A DNA stretch of 12,811 nucleotides from UBA6176 sp032119375 (GCA_964430505.1 CAYSGH010000110.1:1-12811); one strand, 5' to 3'; positions 1 to 7,205 are shown, counted from the first letter of the stretch. Made by a program: numbers and translations. Notes: generated from the sequence alone by a model not told the origin.

Positions 1-53
1 GATGGGAGGGCCCTTTCCTCGTTTTGAAATCCTCTTCGACTGCCGTTTCTAGG

Positions 54-299
54 CTGAAGGCACCCATCCTGCATCGGAAGAACAGCCTGCACGACAAGAC
101 CCAGCGGGGAGCCGACGCGGGGGACGCCTTCATCACCGTGATCGCGACCTGCCAGGCCAACGGGGTGAACCCCTTCGACTACATGCTGGCCGTGGTGAAG
201 AACGCGGAGGCGGCCGGACAGGATCCCGGGAAGTGGACGCCGTGGAACGACCCCCGGAACCAAGACCCGGCCGAACCCTCACCGGCCACGCCTGCCTGA
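54..299 (+). pseudogene. IS66-family transposase, C-terminal remnant
   Basis: This is the last part of a transposase reading frame. The translated stretch ILHRKNSLHDKTQRGADAG, followed by a TCQANGVNPFDYM segment and a terminal WTPWNDP, matches the characteristic C-terminal end of IS66-type (TnpC) transposases, which read roughly RKNSLFYKTLNGA...HTCQLCGANPFDYL...WMPWNY. Only about 80 residues remain of a protein normally near 500, so the catalytic DDE region is missing. An open frame reaches back to an ATG at 24, but family similarity begins only around 57, just after a 14-bp motif at 40-53 that recurs at 991-1004. The upstream residues are therefore probably fused in by a rearrangement. The stop codon at 297-299 is where the family normally ends. 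An IS3-type remnant follows at once. This is non-functional; confidence in the family is good, from remembered family consensus rather than a search. Confidence 0.8.
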
Positions 300-885
300 A
301 GCCGTCCGCCCCCCCAGAAAAACCAACCCATCAGCCGGCTCCGCACGCCATCCGAAGGGATACCCTGCCCGCGCCCCAGCGCCCCAACGAGGTCTGGGTC
401 GCCGACATCTCCGACATCCCCACCGAGCACGACCACTGGCTCTACCTCGCAACCGTCATGGATCTCGGCTCCCGTCGCGTCGTCGGCTGGGCCATGAGCG
501 CCTCCATCGACACCCAGCTCGTCCTCGATGCACTCGCCATGGCCCGCCACCAGAGCAGGTCCCCCACGGGCCTCCTCTTCCACTCCGACCGCGGCGTCCA
601 GGATGCCTCCGGCGACTTCCGCGCCGCACTCCAGGCCGCTTCACTCGTCCCCTCCATGAGCCGCAAGGCCAACGGCTACGATAACGCAGCCATGGAATCC
701 TTCTGGGCTACCCTCAAGCGGGATCTCGTGTACCGGACGCGCTTCCTGACCCACGCCGACGCCCACCAGCAGATCTTCGACTCCATCGCCCGCTTCCATG
801 ACGCCCAGCGCCTCCACAGCGCCCTGGGCTACCTCTCCCCCGCCCAGTTCGAGCACCAGTCCTCACCGACACAGCACCCCTTTTT
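300..885 (+). pseudogene. IS3-family transposase (orfB) 3' remnant with rve integrase core
   Basis: This encodes the integrase catalytic core of an IS3-type OrfB. An open frame runs from an ATG at 233 to a stop at 962-964, but similarity starts only around 315-330 (HQPAPHAIRR...RPNEVWVADI). The N-terminal HTH_21 part and the whole of orfA are missing, and the stretch before it overlaps the IS66 remnant in another frame. The DDE triad is intact: Asp in WVADISDIPT (residue 58 of the open frame), Asp in HSDRGVQ (119), and Glu in NAAMESFWATLK (155). The last two are separated by 35 residues, as the family requires. The usual C-terminal RLHSALGYLSPAQFE signature is present. The frame then runs out through the IS end into a neighbouring repeat, so the last 20 or so residues are not transposase. 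It is probably dead, although the catalytic core itself is undamaged. Confidence 0.85.
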
Positions 886-912
886 ACCGTCCAGTTTTTC
901 GAGGCAAGCCCA
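886..912 (+). mobile_element. Candidate right terminal inverted repeat of the IS3-type element
   Basis: Just after the transposase homology the sequence contains accgtccagtttttcg followed by aggcaagccca. IS3-family ends commonly contain a tgtccagttttt-like core and finish in CA, so 912 is a plausible outer edge. The next base, 913, is exactly where the long dispersed repeat begins. The matching left end is not in the window because the 5' part of the element has been lost, so the assignment rests on resemblance alone. Confidence 0.4.
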
Positions 913-1008
913 CGGGTCCCCTGACCCGGCGCACCGGGCACGAGGCATCGCCACCGCCGCGTGAGGGCACGCGGCCTACAGACGGACCCACTGCCGTTTC
1001 TAGGGTCA
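913..1008 (+). repeat. 96-bp two-hairpin dispersed repeat, left copy
   Basis: This stretch is repeated in inverted orientation at 12663-12758, without gaps and with 91 of 96 bases identical. It contains two perfect hairpins. The first has arms 913-918 and 923-928 (cgggtc/gacccg, loop ccct). The second has arms 956-963 and 968-975 (gccgcgtg/cacgcggc, loop aggg). Differences from the other copy cluster in the 3' quarter (981-992) plus one transition at 954. The terminal block gccgtttctagg is shared with a third site at 40-53. The structure resembles a REP-like or short palindromic intergenic element. It sits between the IS3 end and the 3' end of the kinase gene. A GTG inside it (961) opens spurious reading frames beginning MRARGLQT in both copies. 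Confidence 0.85.
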
Positions 1009-1107
1009 CTGCTTCCTGCGCACGCGGACGGCCTCGGCCACAAGAGGGCGGCAAGGCGTCTGGTTGCACCTCGGGAGCAGGGTGTTGTAGGCCCGTGTCG
1101 GCGACGA

Positions 1108-1128
1108 CTTGCCCCTCGGCCAGGCAAG
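1108..1128 (-). terminator. Weak hairpin downstream of the kinase gene
   Basis: A six-base-pair stem (cttgcc/ggcaag) with a nine-base loop lies just beyond the stop codon of the minus-strand kinase gene. It has no T-tract, so it is at best a weak or Rho-assisted terminator. Apart from this hairpin I see nothing between 1009 and 1132. Confidence 0.2.
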
Positions 1129-1132
1129 GGAT

Positions 1133-4100
1133 TCAGGGCTTTCGCACGGTCCGAGCGAGTGCCGACCATTCGGAGGGCGAGAGCAAGGCCACGGCGCCCC
1201 GGGAGTCGATCTTCTGGCCGGTCAGGAGCGTGGCCCAATCGCGCAGCGGGGCCATCTCGCCCGTATAGGGGGTCACGGACCCAGTTTGGATCCGACCGGG
1301 ATCCAGCACCGCCACAAGGGTGGAACCGGCTCCAAAGCCCAGCCAGCGGACGGTGCCGCCGGCCGGCATCCGTCGGGTGACGGGGGATCCGGTCACGGCG
1401 TCCAGGATGCGAATGCGATCCTCGTGATCGACGGTGGCGGCCCACTGTCCGTCGTGGCTCAACTTGGCGAATCGGAGGCCGCGATCTCCCGGCAACCAAG
1501 GCCAACGACGAACGTGCTGGCGGGTCAGGTCCACGAGCTCGATTTCCGCCGACTCGCGCACGTGGAGGATGCGGCGGGACGGTTCGTTCCAACTGACGAG
1601 GTCGCCTCCGTCCAGGGATCCGGCCGGCATGGGCAGGGCTTTGCCGGTCATCGCATCCAAAAGCAACCGCCGCGTACGGTGGTCTTCCACCATCAGCCAC
1701 GTGGACCCGGGAAGGAATTGGAGGCCATGAATCGGATGGGAACCGGTCCATGCGGCCTTCGGACGTCCCGGCCGGTCCCATTCCCAAACGACCAGGCCGC
1801 GGGTGGTTGCGTCCACGATGGCGGCGAGTTGGCCGTCCTCGGTCAAGGCGACTCCGGCCCCAAACGCAAGCGGCACCCTCTGCGTCCGTGGCTCCCCCTC
1901 CTGCCGGAGGTTCCACCGGCGCCAGTCGCCGGCATCGTCTAGGACAAGGAGGTGGTCGCCCTGGGCGTCGATCCCGAGCCGACGACACGAAGCCGGGCTG
2001 GCCTGGAACCGGGTGCGCCATCCCGACCCGTCCCGATACCCAATCAGGACGCGGGCCGGGGAGAACAGATCGGTTGAAACTTCCTCGTGGGCTGCCCATG
2101 TCTTCCCGTCTCGTCCCCAGCGAACGGCGTCAATCGCAAGGCCCTTGGGGAGGTCGAGCAGCAACGGGGGCGCGCCCGGCTTCAGGGGCACGACAAGCAT
2201 GGCAGGGTTCGCCCCCTTGAAGCACCGCGCGGCGAGGTGCGTCCCGGCGGGGTCCACGGCGGCGGCGATTCCTGCCCGAACGGAAACATCCGCCCCCCAC
2301 GCCACCTCGGGGAGCTGAAGGTGGAAGGCGGGCTTGGGAAGCCAGTGCGACCAGACCCGAAGCAGGCCGTCCTCCGACGCGGTCAACAGGCGGGCCCCAT
2401 CCGGACTGAAGGCCACTGCGACCAACGACCGAGCGTGCTTGGGCAGCGTGGAAACCAACCGGCCGTCGGAAAGGCTCCAAATCCGGAGCATCCCATCCTT
2501 GCCCCCCCCTGCGGCATGCCTTCCGTCGGGGGCGACGGAGTAGTAAAGGCAAGGGGATGGACCCAAGGGGATTTCCAAGGCGACGCGCGTGGGAACTTCG
2601 GAATGCAGGAACAACCCGCGGCGCGTGTTGAGCGTCAGGAACGCGTCGGGGAGGCCGGTCACTCGTCGGATGCCCCGAGTGGGCCCTGGAATGCGAACGA
2701 GCCCGAGACGGCGGCCTTCCTGGTGAAGATCCCAGTGCTCGAACGACGAATGAGCCCCTCCGTCCCATGCCACCACCCCGAGCCTCTCCCCGGTTGAGTC
2801 GAAGGCCACCGCCGAGCCCATCCCATCGAGGACGATCGGCGGGCGCAGCTCTTGTCCGTCGGCGACGCGCCACACCCGGGCGGTACGATCATCCGAGACG
2901 CTGGCGACCCGGGATCCGTCCCGACTCAGGGCGAGGCCCGAGACAGGCTTGGCGTGAAACCCAAGAACCGTGCGGCTACCCGGCCGGGTGGTATCCGCGA
3001 GGACAACGGAGTTGGAGACCCCAACGGCAGCCAGCCAGCGTCCGTCATCGGAGAAGACGCCCCAAAGGATTCCATCGATGCTGCCGGGAAGGGGACGACC
3101 GGATTCGGGATCCAAGCGAAGGGCACGCCCATGGCTTTGGGTGCCACGCGAGGCCGGGCGATAGACGGTGGGCGCCGCCAAAAGCGCTTGGCCATCCCGG
3201 GAATAAGCGACCTCAAGCGGATGCCCATCCGTGGTCCACGGGCCCAGGACCCGGGTGCCTTGGTCCAGGTCCCACACGTGAATCACGCCCTCGCGATCCG
3301 CCGTCGCCACCCGACGTCCGTCTGGACTGAACGCCGCCGAGAACAATCCTGGGCCGCAGTCCAAGGTCGCGTCCGGGACCGGCAGTTCCCCGAGGATGCC
3401 TCCCAACAGCAAGCGATCGGCGCGGTCGTCCTCCGGCGGTGCATGCCGCGCGTGCTCGGCCAGCCACAGCAGGGCCTCGGCGTCATGGCCCTCGTCCAGT
3501 TCCCGAAGGGCCTTGGCCCGCCACGGATTGCGCGACGGCTGGGTGGCGCCGGCGTCCGGGACGGCGAACGAGCCTGGAACCCGTTGTGCACCCTCCGAGA
3601 CGGCCTTCCGCGACCGCAGCAGGAACATCCCAGCGATGCAGGCGAGGACGAGAACGGAGCCAAGGATGAGCCCAGCCAACGGCCGTCGCCCTCGCCCTTC
3701 CGAACCCGTCCCATGAGGGACACGGCGCACCGATTGGCCATCCGCCACGCGGGCGAGGTCTTCGGACATGGCCCGCGCCGTGGGATACCGCGCCCCGGGC
3801 AGGGCGGCACACGCACGCAACACCACGGCGTTCAATTCCAGAAGCCGATCCCCTTCGGGCCCCGCCCCCAGGCCAGCCGGGACCCTCGGAAACTCCATCC
3901 GATCCAGGCCCGTCATCGCCTCGTAGAGGACCTTGCCCAAACCAAAGATGTCGGCTTGCGGCGAATTGGGGCCTTCGGGCGGGATGAAGCCTTCCGTCCC
4001 GACGAAGGACCGGGCCTCCCCGAGATCCGTGACGAGGCCGATGTCCGCCAGCCGGGGTTGCCCCCCGACGAACACGATGTTGGAGGGCTTGATGTCCCGG

Positions 4101-4606
4101 TGCAGGAGGCCGGCCTCGTGCAGGCACACCAACCCGCGGGCCAGGCGCAGGCCCAACGCGAGGCACGCCTCCGCGGGCATGGCTCCCCCTTCCTTCAACA
4201 CCCACGACAACGTCCGCGCCACATAGCCGTCCACGTCGCCGTCCACAGGACCCGCCCCGCCCTGCGACCCCGTGCCGTCGCGGACGTCGTCCGCAAGCTC
4301 CATGACGTAGTAAAAATGGCCACCGTCGGCACTGCGACCCGTCTGCAAGACATCGACAAAGGCGTCGCTCTCGCGGGACAAAGGCTCGAAGCGTCGAACG
4401 CCGGTCCACTCCCGCTCGAAGGGGCGATCGTCGAGGAACAGTCTCCGCCACACGACCTTGACCGCACGCCACGACCCCGTGGCGGAGCGTGCAAGCCACA
4501 CCTGCCCGTAGCTGCCGGTCCCAATGCACCTCAGCAGCTTGTGCTCGGGAATGGCTGGGGGGACGGGCACGCTCGAGCCGCCGTCCGCGAGTCCCGGTTC
4601 CCTCAT
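1133..4606 (-). CDS. Membrane-anchored Ser/Thr protein kinase with WD40-like C-terminal half
   Basis: This 1157-residue protein has an N-terminal Hanks-type kinase domain (about 22-290). Visible motifs are the glycine loop IGTGSYGQVW (28-37), the ATP lysine in AVK (50), the catalytic loop HRDIKPSN (169-176), ADIG in place of ADFG (187-190), and the PPEG motif (209-212). A hydrophobic segment at about 310-330 followed by RSRK is a single transmembrane helix, placing the kinase in the cytoplasm and the rest outside. Next comes a helical segment (361-389, AKALRELDEGHDAEALLWLAEHARH). Degenerate WD40 blades follow, clearest at 418-448, 550-580, 685-712 and 724-752 (FSPDG...TASEDGLLRVW); later blades are weaker. 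The start is supported by an AGGGAGG ribosome binding site (4614-4620) seven bases upstream. The sigma gene ends 12 bases before the start, so the two are probably co-transcribed. The WD40 half may sense a ligand or bind a partner protein; the substrate is unknown. Confidence 0.93.
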   Translation of the reverse strand: MREPGLADGGSSVPVPPAIPEHKLLRCIGTGSYGQVWLARSATGSWRAVKVVWRRLFLDDRPFEREWTGVRRFEPLSRESDAFVDVLQTGRSADGGHFYYVMELADDVRDGTGSQGGAGPVDGDVDGYVARTLSWVLKEGGAMPAEACLALGLRLARGLVCLHEAGLLHRDIKPSNIVFVGGQPRLADIGLVTDLGEARSFVGTEGFIPPEGPNSPQADIFGLGKVLYEAMTGLDRMEFPRVPAGLGAGPEGDRLLELNAVVLRACAALPGARYPTARAMSEDLARVADGQSVRRVPHGTGSEGRGRRPLAGLILGSVLVLACIAGMFLLRSRKAVSEGAQRVPGSFAVPDAGATQPSRNPWRAKALRELDEGHDAEALLWLAEHARHAPPEDDRADRLLLGGILGELPVPDATLDCGPGLFSAAFSPDGRRVATADREGVIHVWDLDQGTRVLGPWTTDGHPLEVAYSRDGQALLAAPTVYRPASRGTQSHGRALRLDPESGRPLPGSIDGILWGVFSDDGRWLAAVGVSNSVVLADTTRPGSRTVLGFHAKPVSGLALSRDGSRVASVSDDRTARVWRVADGQELRPPIVLDGMGSAVAFDSTGERLGVVAWDGGAHSSFEHWDLHQEGRRLGLVRIPGPTRGIRRVTGLPDAFLTLNTRRGLFLHSEVPTRVALEIPLGPSPCLYYSVAPDGRHAAGGGKDGMLRIWSLSDGRLVSTLPKHARSLVAVAFSPDGARLLTASEDGLLRVWSHWLPKPAFHLQLPEVAWGADVSVRAGIAAAVDPAGTHLAARCFKGANPAMLVVPLKPGAPPLLLDLPKGLAIDAVRWGRDGKTWAAHEEVSTDLFSPARVLIGYRDGSGWRTRFQASPASCRRLGIDAQGDHLLVLDDAGDWRRWNLRQEGEPRTQRVPLAFGAGVALTEDGQLAAIVDATTRGLVVWEWDRPGRPKAAWTGSHPIHGLQFLPGSTWLMVEDHRTRRLLLDAMTGKALPMPAGSLDGGDLVSWNEPSRRILHVRESAEIELVDLTRQHVRRWPWLPGDRGLRFAKLSHDGQWAATVDHEDRIRILDAVTGSPVTRRMPAGGTVRWLGFGAGSTLVAVLDPGRIQTGSVTPYTGEMAPLRDWATLLTGQKIDSRGAVALLSPSEWSALARTVRKP

Positions 4607-4613
4607 GCCCGGC

Positions 4614-4620
4614 CCTCCCT
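4614..4620 (-). promoter_or_regulatory. Ribosome binding site of the kinase gene, overlapping the sigma stop codon
   Basis: The minus strand reads AGGGAGG seven bases before the kinase ATG. Its first bases belong to the TAG stop codon of the upstream sigma gene (4619-4621). This fixes the kinase start and suggests translational coupling of the two genes. Confidence 0.75.
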
Positions 4621-5275
4621 ATCCCAGCCCGCCGGGCGTCGCACGCATCTGCTCAATCTCCGCCCGGAGCAGGCGCAGGACGCGATGCCGCACGACGTAC
4701 ACGCTGGCAAGGCTCACGCCCAGCGTCCGCGCAACCTCCGGTCCGGGGCGGCCGTCCACCACGCTGAGGCAGAACAGTTGGTAGTGGGCGGGCGAAACCT
4801 TCAGTTGGAGGCGATCCAGCGCACGCTCCATGACGTTCTGGCGCCATGCGGCGTCCCAGGCGGCATCCCGCCTAGAGTCCTGCCGGGGATCCGGCAGCGA
4901 GTTCAACCACGCCGTCCCGACGCTGTCGGTGTTCGCCTGCCTCGGCTCCGGCTCGACTCCGGCCGCGGGCAAGCGCCGACGCAACTGGTCCTTGATCCGG
5001 AGCTGGGTCACGTGCCGCACCCATCCCTCGAGGGAACACCGGTCGCGGTCGTAGTCGAACTCCGGCATCTTTTTGGCCACGGAGGACACCGTTTCCTGGA
5101 CCACGTCCTCGGCCTCTTCCGGCCGCAATCCCGCCTGGATCGCCACGTGACGAACCAACCGTCCGTATCGGGCCATGAACTGCGCCCAGGTCGCGTCATC
5201 ACGCCAATTGCGGAGGCGCTCCACGAAACTCGTTCGTGTCGCTTCACGCCCGGCCGCTGGACGCAGGTGCAACAT
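4619..5275 (-). CDS. ECF-family RNA polymerase sigma factor
   Basis: This 218-residue protein has the two-domain ECF layout. Region 2 lies at about 29-100 (TWAQFMARYGRLVRHVA...RPEEAEDVVQETV...DYDRDRCSLEGWVRHVTQLRIKDQLRRR). Region 4, with its helix-turn-helix, lies at about 148-208 (LSVVDGRPGPEVARTLGVSLASVYVVRHRVLRLL). It resembles the sigma factors found next to Ser/Thr kinases in Planctomycetes and Verrucomicrobia. Start choice: the open frame reaches back to 5362, but that extension (MAGMAVLRRRPPPT...) is low-complexity and unlike the family. The ATG at 5275 leaves a short N-terminal lead before the conserved TSFVERLRNWRDD segment. The ribosome binding site there is weak (ccagg), so the start is uncertain by some residues. 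No anti-sigma factor is encoded nearby, so the downstream kinase is the likely regulator, by inference. Confidence 0.9.
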   Translation of the reverse strand: MLHLRPAAGREATRTSFVERLRNWRDDATWAQFMARYGRLVRHVAIQAGLRPEEAEDVVQETVSSVAKKMPEFDYDRDRCSLEGWVRHVTQLRIKDQLRRRLPAAGVEPEPRQANTDSVGTAWLNSLPDPRQDSRRDAAWDAAWRQNVMERALDRLQLKVSPAHYQLFCLSVVDGRPGPEVARTLGVSLASVYVVRHRVLRLLRAEIEQMRATPGGLG

Positions 5276-5448
5276 AACCTGGAAAGGTTGTTGCCGACGG
5301 CCATTCCATGTCCACGAAAGAGTGGGCGGGGGGCGGCGGCGGAGAACGGCCATGCCAGCCACGGCCGAAAGTCCATCCGGCCGGGAGGCCGCAGCCCAAA
5401 CCGAATGACCGCGGTGGTGCCCTTTTTGGTTTTCCCGCGGGACGCGTT

Positions 5449-5470
5449 GGAGGAAACAATGCGCCCATGA
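5449..5470 (+). promoter_or_regulatory. Ribosome binding site and three-codon leader ORF overlapping the ThuA start
   Basis: A strong GGAGG (5449-5453) lies five bases before an ATG at 5459, but 13 bases before the ThuA ATG at 5467. The first ATG opens a three-codon frame, atg cgc cca tga (Met-Arg-Pro-stop), whose TGA overlaps the ThuA start as ATGA. The best-placed start codon therefore belongs to the mini-ORF, and ThuA may be translated by termination-reinitiation. Alternatively ribosomes may use the more distant ATG directly. This is visible in the sequence; its function is inferred. Confidence 0.4.
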
Positions 5471-6366
5471 TTTCCACGAGGCTTTGGTTGGGTGCGGCTG
5501 CGTCGATCGCCATGGCGGCGGGCACGTTGGCGGCGGACAAGAAGGTGCTGCTGGTCGCAGGGCGGCCCAGTCACCCGGCCGGCATGCATGAGTTCCGGGC
5601 TGGCATGTTGCTCTTCGAGAAGTGCCTCTCCCAGCTCCCCGGCGTCCAGGTGCGCGTCGCGTCCAATGGCTGGCCCACGCGCGTCGTGGGCGACCTCACC
5701 GTGGACGACCCCGCCCCCTTCGAGAATGTGGACGCCGTGGTCATCTACGCCGACGGCGGCGGCGGGCATCCCGCCATCCAAGGGCAACGCACGAAGTGGT
5801 TCGATGCCCTGGCCAAGAAGGGCGTCGGCCTCGGCTTCGTCCACTTCGGGGTGGAAGTGCCCAAGGGCGACCCCGGCGACGCCATGCACCGGTGGGTGGG
5901 CGGCTACTACGAGCACCTCTTCAGCGTGAACCCGATGTGGAAGCCCGAGTTCAACGAGATCCCGCAGCACCCGGTCACCCGCGGCGTCCAGCCGTTCGCC
6001 ACGCATGACGAGTGGTACTTCAACATGCGCTGGGTCCCCGGCGAGAAGGGCGTCACCCCCATCCTCGTCGCCACGCCCTCCGACAAGGTCCGCAACGGCC
6101 CCTACGTCTATCCGCCGGGACCCTACGAGCACATCCAGGCCGCCAAGGGCCGCCGCGAGACCATGATGTGGGTCCACGAGCGCGACAACGGCGGGCGCGG
6201 GTTTGGCTTCACGGGCGGCCACACCCACAAGAACTGGTCGGACCCCAACCAACGCCGCGTGCTTCTCAACGCCGTGTTGTGGATCGCCCGCATGGAGGTG
6301 CCGGCCGGCGGCGTGGACTCCAACCCTTCGCCCGCCGACCTCGTCGCCAACCAGGACAAGAAGTAG
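5467..6366 (+). CDS. Secreted ThuA-like domain protein
   Basis: This encodes 299 residues. Residues 1-22 form a typical signal peptide (MISTRLWLGAAASIAMAAGT, cleavage probably near LAA-DKK), so the mature protein is exported. The rest is one ThuA-like, glutamine-amidotransferase-like fold: AGRPSHPAGMHEFRAG (31-46), a strand and turn at VDAVVIYADGGGGHP (88-102), GLGFVHFGVEVP (121-132), HDEWYFNMRWVP (180-191) and the family signature GFGFTGGHTHKNWSD (245-259). ThuA of Rhizobium takes part in trehalose use, but the many verrucomicrobial and planctomycete paralogues are mostly uncharacterised and are thought to act on sugars outside the cytoplasm. Histidines in the SHP, HFG and GGHTH segments could be functional. 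It is divergently transcribed from the sigma gene, with 191 bases between the starts, and has no same-strand partner, so the substrate cannot be guessed. Confidence 0.9.
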   Translation: MISTRLWLGAAASIAMAAGTLAADKKVLLVAGRPSHPAGMHEFRAGMLLFEKCLSQLPGVQVRVASNGWPTRVVGDLTVDDPAPFENVDAVVIYADGGGGHPAIQGQRTKWFDALAKKGVGLGFVHFGVEVPKGDPGDAMHRWVGGYYEHLFSVNPMWKPEFNEIPQHPVTRGVQPFATHDEWYFNMRWVPGEKGVTPILVATPSDKVRNGPYVYPPGPYEHIQAAKGRRETMMWVHERDNGGRGFGFTGGHTHKNWSDPNQRRVLLNAVLWIARMEVPAGGVDSNPSPADLVANQDKK

Positions 6367-6392
6367 GGGGCCGCCGCAGGCACACGGCCTCC
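6366..6392 (+). terminator. Hairpin immediately after the ThuA stop codon
   Basis: The ThuA stop codon is followed by gggggccg...cggcctcc, an eight-pair stem with one G-T wobble and an 11-base loop. No T-tract follows, so its role as a terminator is tentative. The same bases resemble part of the 96-bp repeat (see findings). Confidence 0.35.
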
Positions 6393-6411
6393 CGCAGACG
6401 GGACTCGTGTC

Positions 6412-6676
6412 GTGTCTCGGAAATCGCCGTCGTTTCGTGGCTCCAAGAAAGCCGCTGGGCGATGCGTGAGGACGGAGCCTGCCGATCCCGCGACGGCGGG
6501 AGGACGGACGAACCACGAAGCGCAGGGGCTTTCTTGGAGCCACCCGAAGGGCCGCAGGTCTTTTCGCGTCCCACGTCGTTGCTCGTCCCTCACAGACCCA
6601 CTCGGGTCTGCCCGTCGCTCGCGCTTGGTGGGACACGAAACCCCTCGCGGCGAAACCCCAGCGATTCCTGAGACGC
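6412..6676. repeat. Nested inverted-repeat element between convergent genes
   Basis: The 314-base gap between the 3' ends of the ThuA and FmdB-like genes is filled by inverted repeats. (a) Outer arms near 6414-6437 and 6653-6676 match at about 19 of 24 positions. (b) Arms 6437-6457 and 6523-6543 share gtggctccaagaaagcc plus ctg (20 of 21). (c) Arms 6562-6574 and 6628-6640 (tttcgcgtcccac against the complement of gtgggacacgaaa) match at 12 of 13. (d) A tight hairpin has arms 6593-6599 and 6604-6610 (cagaccc/gggtctg). There is no credible open reading frame. It resembles a degenerate MITE or a cluster of REP-type palindromes, and could act as a two-way transcription stop for the convergent genes. 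Confidence 0.7.
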
Positions 6677-6680
6677 GCCG

Positions 6681-7205
6681 CTAGTAATCGTACAAGCCGG
6701 GATCCTTCGAGAAGCTTCCCGCTCCTCCTCGGCTCCCACCCTCGGCCCCGGGCTCGTCCCCCAGCAGGCCGGACAGGGCATCGCCCATGTCCTCCTCGAT
6801 CCTCTCGGGGTCCTCCCCCTGCTCGAGACGGCGGATGGCGACGTCCATGTCCTTGGGCATGGAGCCCGGCGGCAACGCCTGCTGCATCTTGCGAAGCATG
6901 TGGGCCATGTGCCGCGGGTTGTTCTCGTCCAGGTGCTCCATGTCGCGCTCCAGCTCGCCCATGGCGCGCTCCATGCGTGCGTCGTCCAGGTCGGGCATGG
7001 GTGGGCCATCCTGACCGGCTTCCGGGGCGGCTGCGGAGGGAGCAGGCTCCGGCGCCCCCTTGAGGAGGGCAAAACGGCTGACCTCGCGACGAAGGTTCCG
7101 CCCGCCGCACTTGGGGCAGGTGGGGGTGCGCTCGGGCCGCACCCGCTTGCTCAGGAAGCTGAAGATCCGCCGGCACTTTGGACACGCGAACTCGTAGATC
7201 GGCAT
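6681..7205 (-). CDS. FmdB-type zinc-ribbon protein with acidic, Met-rich C-terminal region
   Basis: This encodes 174 residues. The N-terminus MPIYEFACPKC...TPTCPKC is the FmdB/CxxC_CxxC_SSSS-type zinc ribbon, with cysteines at 8, 11, 30 and 33. A proline/alanine linker (about 51-72) leads to a charged helical segment (about 73-142) with many methionines (ARMERAMGELERDMEHL, HMAHMLRKMQQALPPG, EEDMGD). The tail is glycine-rich and ends in LYDY. The start at 7205 was chosen because MPIYEF is the family's usual N-terminus; an open frame extending to 7331 has no such similarity. No Shine-Dalgarno sequence is visible before it. FmdB was named as a putative regulator of an amidase/formamidase operon, but most members have no known role. 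It lies 49 bases downstream of kup on the same strand, probably in one transcript, so a link to kup is possible but unproven. Confidence 0.85.
   Translation of the reverse strand: MPIYEFACPKCRRIFSFLSKRVRPERTPTCPKCGGRNLRREVSRFALLKGAPEPAPSAAAPEAGQDGPPMPDLDDARMERAMGELERDMEHLDENNPRHMAHMLRKMQQALPPGSMPKDMDVAIRRLEQGEDPERIEEDMGDALSGLLGDEPGAEGGSRGGAGSFSKDPGLYDY

Noticed and set aside
714..2099. 461-codon minus-strand frame across the left repeat and the kinase 3' end
   Set aside because: It overlaps the kinase in another frame, runs through the repeat and IS3 remnant, and is low-complexity and Arg-rich.
5276..5362. Longer N-terminus for the sigma factor starting at 5362
   Set aside because: The extra 29 residues are Arg/Pro-rich and unlike ECF sigma N-termini, and there is no good ribosome binding site in front of them.
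2852..5470. 872-codon open frame on the plus strand opposite the kinase and sigma genes
   Set aside because: It is antisense to two well-recognised genes, and its translation is Pro/Arg/Gly-rich without any known domain. Very high GC makes stops rare in the shadow frames.
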